Below, one piece after another: positions 42,299 through 52,193 of a stretch of 64,000 nt of DNA. The notes beneath the pieces were generated by a model, which saw only the letters and a list, made by a program, of their open reading frames with translations, did no database searches and had not been told where the DNA came from. Made by a program: the position numbers and the translations under genes. The DNA comes from JAJDTT01 sp965116695. GTDB lineage: Bacteria > Acidobacteriota > UBA6911 > RPQK01 > JAJDTT01. Each line of letters opens with the position of its first letter. Position 1 is the first letter of the stretch. The stretch is taken from contig OZ220706.1 of assembly GCA_965116695.1 (NCBI GenBank), positions 2,976,001-3,040,000 on the forward strand. Reading direction: 5' to 3'.

Positions 42299-44458
42299 AT
42301 GAACCTGATGCGGCTGGGAAGATCCCGGGTTGGGATCGCTACGGCACTGGTGTTGCTCACCTCGTGCTCCCGTTCGGAACCGGAAATGACCCAGGACAAG
42401 ACGACGATTGCCATGCGAGAGAACCCCTTTTTCACCGAGAGTTCCCTGCCATTCAACTACCCGCGGTTCGATCGGATCGACGAGCAACACTTCCGGCCCG
42501 CCTTCGAGCAGGGAATGGCTCGGCACCTGGACCAGGTGAACGCCATCGCCAACCAGCCGGAGCCTCCCACGTTCGAAAACACTCTGGTTGCGCTCGAGCG
42601 CTCCGGCCGCATGCTCAGACGGGTCAGGAGCGTCTTCTTCAATCTGGTCTCCGCCCACACCAACGACAAGCTGGATGAGATCCGGAGCGAGATGGCTCCG
42701 AAGCTCTCTGCCCACAGAGACCGCATTCTGCTGAACCGCAAGCTGTTCGAGCGGGTCGGGAACCTGCACGCCCGCCGGGGGACGCTGGATATCGACGACG
42801 AGTCGCGGCGCCTGATCGAGGAGTATTACACCGACTTCGTGCGGGCGGGAGCGCGGCTCTCGGACGCCGAAAAGGCTCGGCTCCAGGAGATCAACGTGGA
42901 GTTGGCCAGCCTGCAGACACGCTTCAGCCAGAACCTGCTGTCCGAGGTCAACGACTCGGCCGTCGTCGCCGCCGACCGCGAGCGACTGGAAGGACTGTCG
43001 GAAAACGAGATCAAAGCAGCGGCGGATGCGGCGGCGGCCCGAAACCTGAAAGGAAAGTTTCTGGTTGCGCTCCGGAACACCAGTGGCCAGCCGCCATTGA
43101 CCTGGATCCGGGACCGCAGGATGCGGAAACGGATCATGGAGGCGTCTCAGGCTCGCGGCAGCCGGGGAGGCGATTTCGACAATCGCGGAATCGTCGCCCG
43201 ATCCGCGAAGTTGCGGGCGGAACGGGCGGCGCTCCTCGGCTATGCCAACCATGCCGCCTACAGCCTGGAGCGGCAGACGGCAAAGACGGCCGAGGCGGTC
43301 AACCGCTTCCTCTCCAGACTGGCAGCGGCAGCGGCCGCCAACGCCGCGCGCGAGGCACGGGACCTGCAGGCCATGATCGACGCCGACGGCGGGAGTCATC
43401 CGTTGGCCTCGTGGGATTGGGCCTACTACGCGGAGAAGGTTCGCAGAAAACGCTATGCCTTCGACGCGTCTCAACTTCGACCCTACTTCGAACTCGACAA
43501 CGTCCTGCAAAAGGGCGTGTTCCATGCGGCCAACCGGCTATTCGGGATCAGCATTCGCGAGCGGACCGATCTCCCTACCCATCACCCGGACGTGAGGGTG
43601 TTCGACGTTCTCGACGCCGACGCCCGGCCGCTGGCCCTGTTTCTGGTCGACCTCTATGCCCGGCCCTCCAAGCAGGGGGGCGCCTGGATGAGTTCGTTCG
43701 TCTCCCAGTCGGAGTTGCTGGGAACCCGGCCGGTGGTCGGCAACTACTTGAATGTCCCGAAGCCTCCCGCCGGAGAGCCGACGCTGCTGAACTTCGATGA
43801 GGTGGAGACGCTGTTTCACGAGTTCGGTCACGCGCTCCACGGCATTTTCTCCGCCGTGCGCTACCCCTACTTCTCGGGAACGTCCGTGCCTCGCGACTTC
43901 GTCGAGTTTCCCTCCCAGATCAACGAAATGTGGGCCACGTGGCCCGAGGTGGTGGCGAACTACGCCATCCATCACGAGACCGGGGAGCCCATGCCCATGG
44001 AACTGGTGGACAAGATGTTGGCCGCCGAGAAATTCAACCAGGGATTCGCCACCACCGAGTACCTGGCCGCCTCCCTCTTGGACCAGGCGTGGCACCAGCT
44101 CACGGCCGGGGAAGCCCCCGATGACGAGGGTGTGACCGATTTCGAGAAGGCGGTGCTGGCCGAGGCCGGCGTCGCCCTGGATGCCGTGCCGCCGCGCTAC
44201 CGCAGCACCTACTTTTCACACATCTGGAGCGGCGGCTACTCGGCCGGGTACTACTCCTACATCTGGAGCGAGGTGCTGGACGCCGATACGGTGGAATGGT
44301 TCAAGGAGAATGGCGGGTTGACGCGGGAGAACGGAGACCGCTTCCGCAGGATGATCCTTTCGCAAGGAGGCAGCCGGGAGGCCATGGCTCTCTACCGTGA
44401 GTTCCGGGGCCGCGAACCGGACTCCACCGCCTTGCTGGCCCGCCGCGGCCTGAACTGA
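42299..44458 (+). CDS. M3-family oligopeptidase lipoprotein (peptidyl-dipeptidase-like)
   Basis: 719 aa. An N-terminal lipobox ALVLLTSC predicts a lipoprotein anchored outside the cytoplasm, unlike typical cytoplasmic Dcp. The zinc site HEFGHALHG is at 507-515, with the downstream DFVEFPSQINEMWA giving the third ligand (the glutamate region). The C-terminal YRSTYFSHIWSGGYSAGYYSYIWSE is characteristic of the M3A group. It should trim dipeptides from the C-termini of oligopeptides. An in-frame ATG at 42308 is also possible. Confidence 0.92.
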   Translation: MNLMRLGRSRVGIATALVLLTSCSRSEPEMTQDKTTIAMRENPFFTESSLPFNYPRFDRIDEQHFRPAFEQGMARHLDQVNAIANQPEPPTFENTLVALERSGRMLRRVRSVFFNLVSAHTNDKLDEIRSEMAPKLSAHRDRILLNRKLFERVGNLHARRGTLDIDDESRRLIEEYYTDFVRAGARLSDAEKARLQEINVELASLQTRFSQNLLSEVNDSAVVAADRERLEGLSENEIKAAADAAAARNLKGKFLVALRNTSGQPPLTWIRDRRMRKRIMEASQARGSRGGDFDNRGIVARSAKLRAERAALLGYANHAAYSLERQTAKTAEAVNRFLSRLAAAAAANAAREARDLQAMIDADGGSHPLASWDWAYYAEKVRRKRYAFDASQLRPYFELDNVLQKGVFHAANRLFGISIRERTDLPTHHPDVRVFDVLDADARPLALFLVDLYARPSKQGGAWMSSFVSQSELLGTRPVVGNYLNVPKPPAGEPTLLNFDEVETLFHEFGHALHGIFSAVRYPYFSGTSVPRDFVEFPSQINEMWATWPEVVANYAIHHETGEPMPMELVDKMLAAEKFNQGFATTEYLAASLLDQAWHQLTAGEAPDDEGVTDFEKAVLAEAGVALDAVPPRYRSTYFSHIWSGGYSAGYYSYIWSEVLDADTVEWFKENGGLTRENGDRFRRMILSQGGSREAMALYREFRGREPDSTALLARRGLN

Positions 44459-44475
44459 GCGTTCTCGAGGACTCT

Positions 44476-44502
44476 CCAGGAATCCCTGGCATTCCATTTT
44501 TC
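44476..44502. terminator. Weak intrinsic terminator-like hairpin
   Basis: Arms CCAGG/CCTGG around loop AATC, followed by CATTCCATTTTTC, between the convergent M3 peptidase and mutY genes. The stem is short. Confidence 0.35.
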
Positions 44503-44544
44503 AAGAGAGGCGAACGGAGGCGGCCAAAGAGGTCGCGGCCCGGA

Positions 44545-45645
44545 TCAAGTCAGCCCGGGTTCCCGGGCGTAGAGTCTCGCGATCTTGCCCACATAGGCGG
44601 GGACCGGATAGGAACGGTCCCCACCCGGATCGGCCCACACCAGCCCCGGGGGCGGGCCGGCCGTCCGGAGCTTGCCCACAGCCGGATGCAGGGTGAGCCG
44701 CCGAAACGTGATCTGATGACGAACCGGTTTCAGTAGGCCGCCGATGTCGAGCGACAAGCCAAGCCTGCGCTGAAAGGCCTTCTCCAGCACTTCGGTGCTG
44801 AGATCCGGGTCCGGATCCTTGACCTGAATCCGGGGAAACTCCCACATCCCTTTCAAAAATTCACTTTCCCGGTTCCGGACCAGCAGGAACCGATCCCGTT
44901 GACCGATCACGGCCACCGCGTAGCTCAGCCTTCGCACGGCACGGCGCGCGCGGGGCAGGGGCAGCTTCTCCTGAACTCCGGCCCGGAGTCCGAGGCAACT
45001 CCCCTCCAGCGGACAGCGACCGCAATCCGGCGAGCGCGGCGTGCAGACCAGGGCTCCCAATTCCATGAGACCCTGGTTCAGATCGGACACTTCATCCCGG
45101 GCCGCCGCATAGCGGCTGATACGGGTCAGCAGGTTCCACAGCGGCGGAGAATCGTCGCCGGCGGTGACACCGTCCATCTTCAGGTAGCGGGCGAAGAGCC
45201 TGCGGATGTTGCCGTCCAGGATGGGCAGGGGTTGCCCATAGGCGATGGAGAGGACGGCTCCGGCCGTATACCGGCCGACTCCCGGCAACCGGATCATCTC
45301 CTGGTAGGTCCGGGGGAACTCACCCCCGTGGCGGTCGCGGATCTGCTGGGCCGCCCGGCGAAGATTGCGGGCCCGGCTGTAGTATCCCAGCCCGGACCAG
45401 AGGGAAAGGACTTCGTCCTCTTCGCTTTCGGCCAGGTCTTCCAGCGTGGGATAACGCTTCAGGAACCTCCGGTAATAGGGAACCACGGTCTTCACCCGGG
45501 TCTGCTGGAGCATCACCTCGGCCAGGAGGACCGGATAGGGCTCGAGCCGGCGGCGCCAGGGAAGATCGCGCCGGTGCCGCAGGTACCAGCGCAGCAGATC
45601 GCGGCAGAAAACGGCGACGGGAACCGGCAGTTCCAGCTTTTCCAT
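44545..45645 (-). CDS. mutY: A/G-specific adenine glycosylase
   Basis: 366 aa. The catalytic Glu lies in EVMLQQTRV, the helix-hairpin-helix is LPGVGRYTAGAV with the Asp in ILDGNIRRLF, and the four iron-sulfur cysteines are in CTPRSPDCGRCPLEGSC. A C-terminal Nudix-like domain recognises 8-oxoguanine. The enzyme removes adenine paired with 8-oxoG. It follows the acyl-CoA dehydrogenase by 26 bases on the same strand. Confidence 0.95.
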   Translation of the reverse strand: MEKLELPVPVAVFCRDLLRWYLRHRRDLPWRRRLEPYPVLLAEVMLQQTRVKTVVPYYRRFLKRYPTLEDLAESEEDEVLSLWSGLGYYSRARNLRRAAQQIRDRHGGEFPRTYQEMIRLPGVGRYTAGAVLSIAYGQPLPILDGNIRRLFARYLKMDGVTAGDDSPPLWNLLTRISRYAAARDEVSDLNQGLMELGALVCTPRSPDCGRCPLEGSCLGLRAGVQEKLPLPRARRAVRRLSYAVAVIGQRDRFLLVRNRESEFLKGMWEFPRIQVKDPDPDLSTEVLEKAFQRRLGLSLDIGGLLKPVRHQITFRRLTLHPAVGKLRTAGPPPGLVWADPGGDRSYPVPAYVGKIARLYAREPGLT

Positions 45646-45671
45646 GGAGACGAAAACCGGACCGGAGCGGG

Positions 45672-46850
45672 CTACGGGCTGAGGACCTGCTTGGCGATGG
45701 TGGCGAGCTGCATGTGGGTCGTGCCCTCGTAGATGGACCCGATCTTGGAGTCCCGAAAATACTTCTCCACGGGATAATCCCGGGTATAGCCATAGCCTCC
45801 GAAAATCTCGATGGCACGGGACGTGATCTTCTCGGCGACCCTGGAGCTGTAGTATTTGGCCATCGCCGCTTCCTTCAGAAAGGCCTTGCCCGCGTCCTTC
45901 AACCGCGCCGCGTTGTAGACCAGGAGTCTCGCCGCCTCCAACTCCGTCTCCATTTCCGCCACCGAGAACTGGACTCCCTGGAACTGGCCGATGGGCTTGC
46001 CGAACGCCTCCCGCTCTCGACAGTAGGCGACGGCATGGTCCAGGGCTCCCCGGGCCAAGCCGATCATCTGGGCGCCGATCCCGATCCTGCCCTCATTCAG
46101 AGTCTCGATGGCGACCTTGTAACCGATGCCTTCTTCTCCCAGGACGTTCTCCGCCGGCACCGCGCAATCTTCCAGGATCAACTCGCAGGTGGACGAGGCG
46201 CGAATGCCCAGCTTGTCCTCCTTCTTTCCGACGCGGAATCCGGAAAAACTCCGCTCCACCAGGAAGGCGGTGATGCCCTTGTACCTCTTCTCGGGGGCCG
46301 CGTTGGCGAAGACGATGAAGAGGTCGGCCTCCGCCGCATTCGTGGTCCACAGCTTCTGGCCGTTGAGAACGTAATGGTCCCCCTGCCTGGAGGCCCGGGC
46401 CGCCATGGTGAATGCGTCGCTGCCCGAAGTCGCCTCCGAGAGGGCGTAGGCGCCCACCCACTGCGAGGCCATGCGCGGCAGATACCGCTCCTTTTGGGAC
46501 CGTGTCCCCCATCGCAGCAGAGCGTTGTTGACCAGGGTGTTCTGGACATCCACGACGACCCCGGCCGAAGCATCCGCCATGCTCAGCGCCTCCACCGCCA
46601 GAACGGACATGAAGAAGGTGGCGCCGGCGCCGCCCAGGGACGCGGGGATCTCGATGCCCATCAGGTCCAACCGGAAGAACTGCTGCAGGAGCTCGGGCCG
46701 GAAGACTCCGTCCCGATCCATGTCGGCGGCCAGAGGTTTGACCTCACTCCGGGCGAATTCCGAGACGGCATCCCGAAACAGCGCCTCCTCTTCCGACAAT
46801 TCCGTGAGCGGAGACGGAGACGAACCGTAGTCGGACATGAGACGGATCAT
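45672..46850 (-). CDS. Acyl-CoA dehydrogenase (short/branched-chain type)
   Basis: 392 aa. The FAD-binding signatures YALSEATSGSDA and LWTTNAAEADLF, the catalytic Glu375 in IYEGTTHMQ, and the C-terminal RAIEIFGGYGYTRDYPVE identify the ACAD family. The catalytic-Glu position resembles short/branched-chain members, so it may oxidise the acyl-CoAs made by the branched-chain dehydrogenase elsewhere in the window, with the ETF as electron acceptor. An in-frame ATG at 46838 is an alternative start. Confidence 0.92.
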   Translation of the reverse strand: MIRLMSDYGSSPSPLTELSEEEALFRDAVSEFARSEVKPLAADMDRDGVFRPELLQQFFRLDLMGIEIPASLGGAGATFFMSVLAVEALSMADASAGVVVDVQNTLVNNALLRWGTRSQKERYLPRMASQWVGAYALSEATSGSDAFTMAARASRQGDHYVLNGQKLWTTNAAEADLFIVFANAAPEKRYKGITAFLVERSFSGFRVGKKEDKLGIRASSTCELILEDCAVPAENVLGEEGIGYKVAIETLNEGRIGIGAQMIGLARGALDHAVAYCREREAFGKPIGQFQGVQFSVAEMETELEAARLLVYNAARLKDAGKAFLKEAAMAKYYSSRVAEKITSRAIEIFGGYGYTRDYPVEKYFRDSKIGSIYEGTTHMQLATIAKQVLSP

Positions 46851-46934
46851 AGTCAGCCCCCCTCATCCTGACAAGGCCGCCACCAGCCCGCACCGGCCGT
46901 CGGGTCCGAGCCTCGCCGGCCTCCCGGCGCCGTC

Positions 46935-46964
46935 CTGACAGCGGTCCCGGCGCCGTAGTAGACT
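46935..46964 (+). promoter_or_regulatory. Sigma70 promoter of cysE
   Basis: CTGACA (46935-46940), 18-base spacer, TAGACT (46959-46964). Start point about 46971 excludes the in-frame ATG at 46967. AGGGG at 46972 then serves the ATG at 46985. Confidence 0.7.
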
Positions 46965-46984
46965 GAATGTCAGGGGTCTGGGCC

Positions 46985-47902
46985 ATGAGTTCCAAAATCG
47001 ACAACAGATCGCGAGGCCGGCGTTCTCTTCCCCGAGTCATCGACGACATCGCTGCCACCTACCGGGACAGCCGTCTGAAGCTCCAGCACCTGGGGGAGAC
47101 GCCGCTTCCCAGTCAGCGGGTCGTCGTCGACGTCCTGGGAAAGATTCGAATGATTCTCTTCCCCGGGTACTTCGGGCACCAATCGGTCACCAACGAGAGC
47201 GTGGAAGAGTACGTGAGCGGCTTGGTCGAGGAAGTGTATCAGCGCCTCTCCAAGGAGATCTGCAAAGCGCTGGTTCTGGAATCCGGCCCGGATCCGGAGA
47301 AGGTGGGAAGAACCGCGGATGCCATCTGCCTCCGTTTCCTGAAGACCTTTCCGCGGCTTCGACGGCTGTTGGCACTGGACCTGGAGGCGGCCATGGACGG
47401 CGACCCGGCCGCCCGGAGCAACCACGAGATCATCTTCAGCTACCCTTGCATGAAGGCCGTCACCATCTACCGGGTCGCCCACGAGCTGACCCTTTTGAAC
47501 GTCCCGCTGATCCCCAGGATCATGACCGAGTACGCCCATCACGAAACGGGAATCGACATTCACCCGGGAGCCCGAATCGGCCGCCGTTTCTTCATCGACC
47601 ACGGCACCGGTGTCGTCATCGGCGAAACCACCGAGATCGGAGAGAACGTCAAGCTCTACCAAGGCGTGACGCTGGGTGCGCTGAGCTTCCCCGAAGGGGC
47701 GGCGGCGGCCCGCGGAAAGAAGCGCCATCCCACCATCGAGGACAACGTGGTCATCTATTCCGGGGCCACGATTCTGGGCGGCAACACGGTCATCGGCCGG
47801 GACTCTATCATCGGCGGCAACGTCTGGATCATCAGCAGCGTGCCTCCCGGGTCGAAGGTCATGGTGAGGGTTCCCAAGCTACGAATCACCGCCGCGGTTT
47901 GA
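46985..47902 (+). CDS. cysE: Serine O-acetyltransferase
   Basis: 305 aa. The C-terminal left-handed beta-helix shows GIDIHPGARIGRRFFIDHGTG (split by hexapeptide repeats) and VVIGETTEIGENVKLYQGVTLG, with the catalytic histidine in the IDHGTG turn. The long N-terminal helical domain (about 1-170) resembles the EpsC type. It makes O-acetylserine, the acceptor for sulfide, so it connects to the sulfite reductase. Start and promoter are discussed above: the ATG at 46985 is favoured. Confidence 0.92.
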   Translation: MSSKIDNRSRGRRSLPRVIDDIAATYRDSRLKLQHLGETPLPSQRVVVDVLGKIRMILFPGYFGHQSVTNESVEEYVSGLVEEVYQRLSKEICKALVLESGPDPEKVGRTADAICLRFLKTFPRLRRLLALDLEAAMDGDPAARSNHEIIFSYPCMKAVTIYRVAHELTLLNVPLIPRIMTEYAHHETGIDIHPGARIGRRFFIDHGTGVVIGETTEIGENVKLYQGVTLGALSFPEGAAAARGKKRHPTIEDNVVIYSGATILGGNTVIGRDSIIGGNVWIISSVPPGSKVMVRVPKLRITAAV

Positions 47903-47978
47903 CCGGCAATTCGAACCGGGCCGGCGCGCCCGCCCTTTCACAGCCCGGCTCCCCCGTTCCTCACTCCGTCTCCGGCCG

Positions 47979-48008
47979 TTGACAGTCTCTTCCGGCCATT
48001 GGTAACTT
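47979..48008 (+). promoter_or_regulatory. Sigma70 promoter of the DUF1553/DUF1501 pair
   Basis: Perfect TTGACA (47979-47984), 18-base spacer, TAACTT with TG-N before it (48003-48008). Start point about 48015, so the TTG at 48007 cannot be used and the ATG at 48022 is the start, with only about seven bases of leader. Confidence 0.7.
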
Positions 48009-48021
48009 GGCGTACAACTCC

Positions 48022-50721
48022 ATGATCAGTCGGGTCATACTCTCAGTCGGGATCCTGCTGGGGCCGGCCCTGCCCTTGTTCGGGTCCGACGGGTCCGCAG
48101 CCGAGTTCTTCGAGATGCGCATTCGGCCCCTGCTGGCCGAAAACTGTTACGCCTGCCACACCAGCGCCCGCAAGGGAGATCTTCGCTTGGACTCGAGGCA
48201 GGGACTGGTTCGCGGGGGCAGTTCGGGGCCCGCCATCAGGCCCGGAAACGCCGCCGGCAGCCTGCTCATCCAGGTCGTCTCACACACCCACGAGAGGTTG
48301 CAGATGCCTCCCCAGGGGAAGCTCAGCGACCGGAACATCGAGGATCTGCGCAGTTGGATCGACGCCGGCGCCGTCTGGCCGGACACCGGCGACAAGTTGA
48401 TCGCCTCAAATCCCGCAGCCACCTACGCGGTCACGCCGGAGCAGCGGGCCTTCTGGTCTTTGCGGCCGCTGCAGGAAACCGATCCTCCCGGCGTGGGGGA
48501 TGCCTCCCGGCCGGGAAACCCCATCGACCATTTCATCCGGGACCGGCTGGAAGAGGAGGGCTTGGCGCCCGTCGGGTCCGCCGACCGGCGTACTCTCATC
48601 CGGAGAGCCAGCTTCGACTTGATCGGACTTCCGCCCACGCCCGAGGAGGTGGAGGCCTTCGTCTCCGACTCCTCCCCGGATGCCTTCTCCCGGGTCGTGG
48701 AGCGGCTGCTGGCCTCCCGGCACTATGGAGAGCGCTGGGGACGACACTGGCTGGACCTGGCCCGCTATTCCGACGGCAGATTGGGAGCCCGGACGGACAC
48801 TCCCTATCCCAACGCCTTCCGATACCGGGATTGGGTCGTCGAGGCGTTCAACCGGGACCTGCCCTACGATCAATTCATCCTGGCCCAGGTGGCGGCCGAT
48901 CAATTGCCCGTCGAGAGCCGGGAGGAATTGCTGGCGGGCCTGGGCTTTCTCGCCATTGCTCCCAACCTGGACGATGTGGTGGACGTGACGGCCCGAACTT
49001 TTCTGGGACTGACCGTGGGCTGCGCCCGCTGTCACGACCACAAGTACGACCCCATACCCACTCAGGACTTCTATTCCCTGAAGGGTGTGTTCACCAGCAG
49101 CAAAGCCGCGGAACACCCTCTGGTGGCCGACCCTGTCGTCCAGGCCTACAAGCAGAGCCAGGAGCGGATCAACGCCCAGAAGGAAGCGATTCAGGCCTTC
49201 ATCGAAGCTCAATCGAAGCAACTGTCGGAAATCCTGATGGGCCAGACCTCCGACTACATGGTGGCCGCCTGGAAGGCGAGGAACGGGAGTCCGCAGACGC
49301 CGCCGGCCGAACTGGACTCGGAGATCCTGGGGCGATGGGTCGAGTACCTGGGCCGAACGGACCTGGAACACCCCTACCTGCGTGAGTGGGAAGAGCTTGG
49401 AGAACAGGGAGGAACTCTCCAACAGGTGAACGATCTCTCCCGCCGCTTCCAGGACACGGTGCTGTCCGTCCACGCCGAGAAAAAGGCCATCGAAGACCGG
49501 AACTACGTGAAGTTGGGAGGGGCCAAAGGGGTCGCCGACCAGGGCACCCGACAGTTCACGAACCTGGAGTTCCTCGACCTGGAGAAGTGGTACCTGTGGA
49601 GGGACCTGGCGGCGGGGCCTCATCCCAGAGGGAGCTTCCGGTTCCCCGGCGGAGTGTATTACTACGGTGCGGAAGAAGGGCTGGAGATCGACCGCTTTCT
49701 CAGCCCGGTCTGGAAGGGTCACCTGGATCGGATGCGCGCCGAGTTGAAGCGTCTGGAGGACTCGGCTCCCGAGCCCTATCCGTTTCTCCACATTTACCAG
49801 GACCGGGAGAAACCGGAGGACCTCCAGATTGCCATCCGGGGCGACAGAAAGAACCTGGGGGACGTGGCTCCACGAAGGTTCCTCCACATCCTGAGCCAGG
49901 GGACCCCGAAACCATTCACCAAAGGGAGCGGCCGCCTGGAGTTGGCCAAGGCCATTGCCGATCCCGGCAACCCCCTGACCGCGCGAGTCATGGTGAATCG
50001 GATCTGGCAGCACCACTTCGGCCGGGGACTCATTTCCACGCCGAGCAATCTGGGGAGATTGGGAGAACCGGCCAGCCATCCCCGGCTCCTGGACTACCTG
50101 GCGGGGCGCTTCATTCGCGGCGGGTGGTCGGTCAAACAACTCCACAAGGAGATCATGTTGTCGGCCGCCTATGCGCGCAGCAGCCGGCACCACGGGGAGA
50201 ATTTCCGGAAGGATCCCGAGAACCGGCTTCTGTGGCGGATGAACCCGATTCAGAGGCTGGACGCTGAGGCCCTGCGGGACACGATACTGGCCGTATCGGG
50301 AAGTCTGGACCGGACGCCGGGCGGACCGCCGAATCCGCTGGACGAAGAGCACCAGCGGCGTGCCCTGTACGCCACCGTCAGCCGGACCCAGCCCGACCGG
50401 GCCATGGCTCTGTTCGATTTTCCCGACCCCAATGCCCACAGTTCCCGGCGCACCGTGACCGTGGGTCCCATGCAGCGCCTCTTTTTCCTGAACAGCCCCT
50501 TTGTCATGGAGCAGGCGAAAGCCCTGGCCGGCCGCTTGGCCAGAGAGTCTCCGCAAGGGAACCGGGCCCGGATCCGACGGGCCTACCAATTGCTGTACGG
50601 ACGTCCCCCGGATCCGTCCGAGATCCGCATGGGGCTCGAATACCTGGAGGGTGAAAAGGATCCCTGGCCCAAGTACGCCCAGATGCTGCTGGCGTCCAGC
50701 GAGTTCAGTTCGGTGAATTGA
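48022..50721 (+). CDS. Secreted PSCyt1/DUF1549/DUF1553 cytochrome
   Basis: 899 aa. Signal peptide at about 1-20. A c-type haem site CYACH lies in the N-terminal planctomycete-type cytochrome domain (about 25-115). DUF1549 follows (GERWGRHWLDLARYSDG, LGLTVGCARCHDHKYDPIP with another CxxCH), then DUF1553 near the C-terminus (LTARVMVNRIWQHHFGRGLI). The pair with DUF1501 is common in Planctomycetota, Verrucomicrobiota and Acidobacteriota; a role in electron transfer or sulfated-polymer degradation is suspected, not shown. Confidence 0.9.
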   Translation: MISRVILSVGILLGPALPLFGSDGSAAEFFEMRIRPLLAENCYACHTSARKGDLRLDSRQGLVRGGSSGPAIRPGNAAGSLLIQVVSHTHERLQMPPQGKLSDRNIEDLRSWIDAGAVWPDTGDKLIASNPAATYAVTPEQRAFWSLRPLQETDPPGVGDASRPGNPIDHFIRDRLEEEGLAPVGSADRRTLIRRASFDLIGLPPTPEEVEAFVSDSSPDAFSRVVERLLASRHYGERWGRHWLDLARYSDGRLGARTDTPYPNAFRYRDWVVEAFNRDLPYDQFILAQVAADQLPVESREELLAGLGFLAIAPNLDDVVDVTARTFLGLTVGCARCHDHKYDPIPTQDFYSLKGVFTSSKAAEHPLVADPVVQAYKQSQERINAQKEAIQAFIEAQSKQLSEILMGQTSDYMVAAWKARNGSPQTPPAELDSEILGRWVEYLGRTDLEHPYLREWEELGEQGGTLQQVNDLSRRFQDTVLSVHAEKKAIEDRNYVKLGGAKGVADQGTRQFTNLEFLDLEKWYLWRDLAAGPHPRGSFRFPGGVYYYGAEEGLEIDRFLSPVWKGHLDRMRAELKRLEDSAPEPYPFLHIYQDREKPEDLQIAIRGDRKNLGDVAPRRFLHILSQGTPKPFTKGSGRLELAKAIADPGNPLTARVMVNRIWQHHFGRGLISTPSNLGRLGEPASHPRLLDYLAGRFIRGGWSVKQLHKEIMLSAAYARSSRHHGENFRKDPENRLLWRMNPIQRLDAEALRDTILAVSGSLDRTPGGPPNPLDEEHQRRALYATVSRTQPDRAMALFDFPDPNAHSSRRTVTVGPMQRLFFLNSPFVMEQAKALAGRLARESPQGNRARIRRAYQLLYGRPPDPSEIRMGLEYLEGEKDPWPKYAQMLLASSEFSSVN

Positions 50722-50816
50722 GATGTCCGAACTCAGCCGGGGTTGGCCGGAAATGACTGGCACGGTACTGACAATCCGGGAAGATTCCCTTACCGTTGCC
50801 AAGGGAGGAGCCCAAC

Positions 50817-52190
50817 ATGAACCGACGTGAAATGCTGTCTCTCATGGGAACCGGGTTCGGCACGGTGGGAATGTCCAGCCTGCTGGCCGGCCCTTCCGGC
50901 GACCAGCCCCTGTCTCGCCGGGCACCCCATTTTCCACCCAGGGCCAAGCACGTCATCTTTCTCTTCCTCAACGGCGGGCTCTCCCAGGTGGACACTTTCG
51001 ACCCCAAGCCGGCGCTGGACCGGCACCACGGCGATCCGCTTCCCGGCCCCAAGGTCAGGACCGACCGGGCCTCGGGAACCCTGATGAGATCTCCGTTTCG
51101 GTTCCGCCGCCGCGGCGAGAGCGGAATCCCGGTCTCGGAGATCTTTTCGCAAGTGGGCGATTCCATCGACGACTTCTGCGTCATCCGCTCCATGCATTCG
51201 GACATCGGCAATCACGAGCCCTCCCTGCTCCTCATGAGCTGTGGACATCAGCTTCCCGGTCACCCCTCCATGGGTTCGTGGATCACCTACGGGCTGGGCT
51301 CCGAGAACGAGAACCTGCCCGGGTTCGTGGTCTTGTGCCCCGGTTATCCCATCGTGGGCCCTCCCCTCTGGTCCTCCGGCTTCCTTCCCAACACCTACCA
51401 GGGGACCCACGTCCGCAACAACGAGACGTCGCCGGAAAAGCTGGTCCGGAACGTTCGGAATCAGAGGTTGCTCCCGGGCGAGCAGGAGCGGCAGTTGGCT
51501 CTGTTGTCCCAACTCAACCGCTCGTACCTGGGACGGCTCGGTCACCAGCCGGAACTGGAGTCGGGCATCGCCGCCATGGAAGTGGCGTTCCGGATGCAGA
51601 TGGAAGTGCCCCACGTCTTCGACATCACTCGGGAGAAGGAGTCCACACGCTCCCGGTACGGCGACAGCGACTTCGGCCGGGGCTGCCTCATGGCCCTTCG
51701 CCTGGTGGAGCAGGGGGTTCGCATGGTCCAGGTCTTCTACGGAAGCTCCCAGCCTTGGGACAGCCATGACGACATCCAGGACCACCGACGCCACGCCCAG
51801 GTGGCCGACGGTCCCATCGCCGCCCTGATCCGGGACCTGAAGTCACGGGGCCTGTTCGAGGAGACCCTGGTCATCGTCGGCAGCGAGTTCGGCCGCACCC
51901 CCATGATCCAGAACAGCGGCCTGGAGAAGATCGGAAAAGGGCGGGATCACAACGTGCACGGCTACAGCACGCTTCTGGCGGGAGGTGGAATTCGGGGCGG
52001 CTGCACCTACGGCGCCACCGACGAATTCGGATACAAGGCCGTGGAAAACCGGGTCCATCCCAACGACCTGCATGCCACGATCCTGCATCTCCTGGGCTTG
52101 GACCACACCCGATTGACTTTTCGTTACAGCGGGAGGGACTTCCGCCTCACCGACGTGGGAGGCAAGGTCCTCCACGACGTCCTGGCATGA
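50817..52190 (+). CDS. DUF1501 (sulfatase-like fold) protein
   Basis: 457 aa. An N-terminal Tat-like segment NRREMLSLMG precedes the DUF1501 fold. Conserved points are AKHVIFLFLNGGLSQVDTFDPKP, DSHDDIQDH, GSEFGRTP and GRDHNVHGYSTLLAGGGI, as in alkaline-phosphatase-like proteins. Strong AGGGAGGAG ribosome site. It is encoded 95 bases after the DUF1553 protein and probably acts with it in the periplasm. Confidence 0.9.
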   Translation: MNRREMLSLMGTGFGTVGMSSLLAGPSGDQPLSRRAPHFPPRAKHVIFLFLNGGLSQVDTFDPKPALDRHHGDPLPGPKVRTDRASGTLMRSPFRFRRRGESGIPVSEIFSQVGDSIDDFCVIRSMHSDIGNHEPSLLLMSCGHQLPGHPSMGSWITYGLGSENENLPGFVVLCPGYPIVGPPLWSSGFLPNTYQGTHVRNNETSPEKLVRNVRNQRLLPGEQERQLALLSQLNRSYLGRLGHQPELESGIAAMEVAFRMQMEVPHVFDITREKESTRSRYGDSDFGRGCLMALRLVEQGVRMVQVFYGSSQPWDSHDDIQDHRRHAQVADGPIAALIRDLKSRGLFEETLVIVGSEFGRTPMIQNSGLEKIGKGRDHNVHGYSTLLAGGGIRGGCTYGATDEFGYKAVENRVHPNDLHATILHLLGLDHTRLTFRYSGRDFRLTDVGGKVLHDVLA

Positions 52191-52193
52191 CCG

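Noticed and set aside
48406..50802. 798-codon open frame antisense to the DUF1553 gene
   Set aside because: The sense frame has CxxCH motifs and PSCyt/DUF1549/DUF1553 domains.
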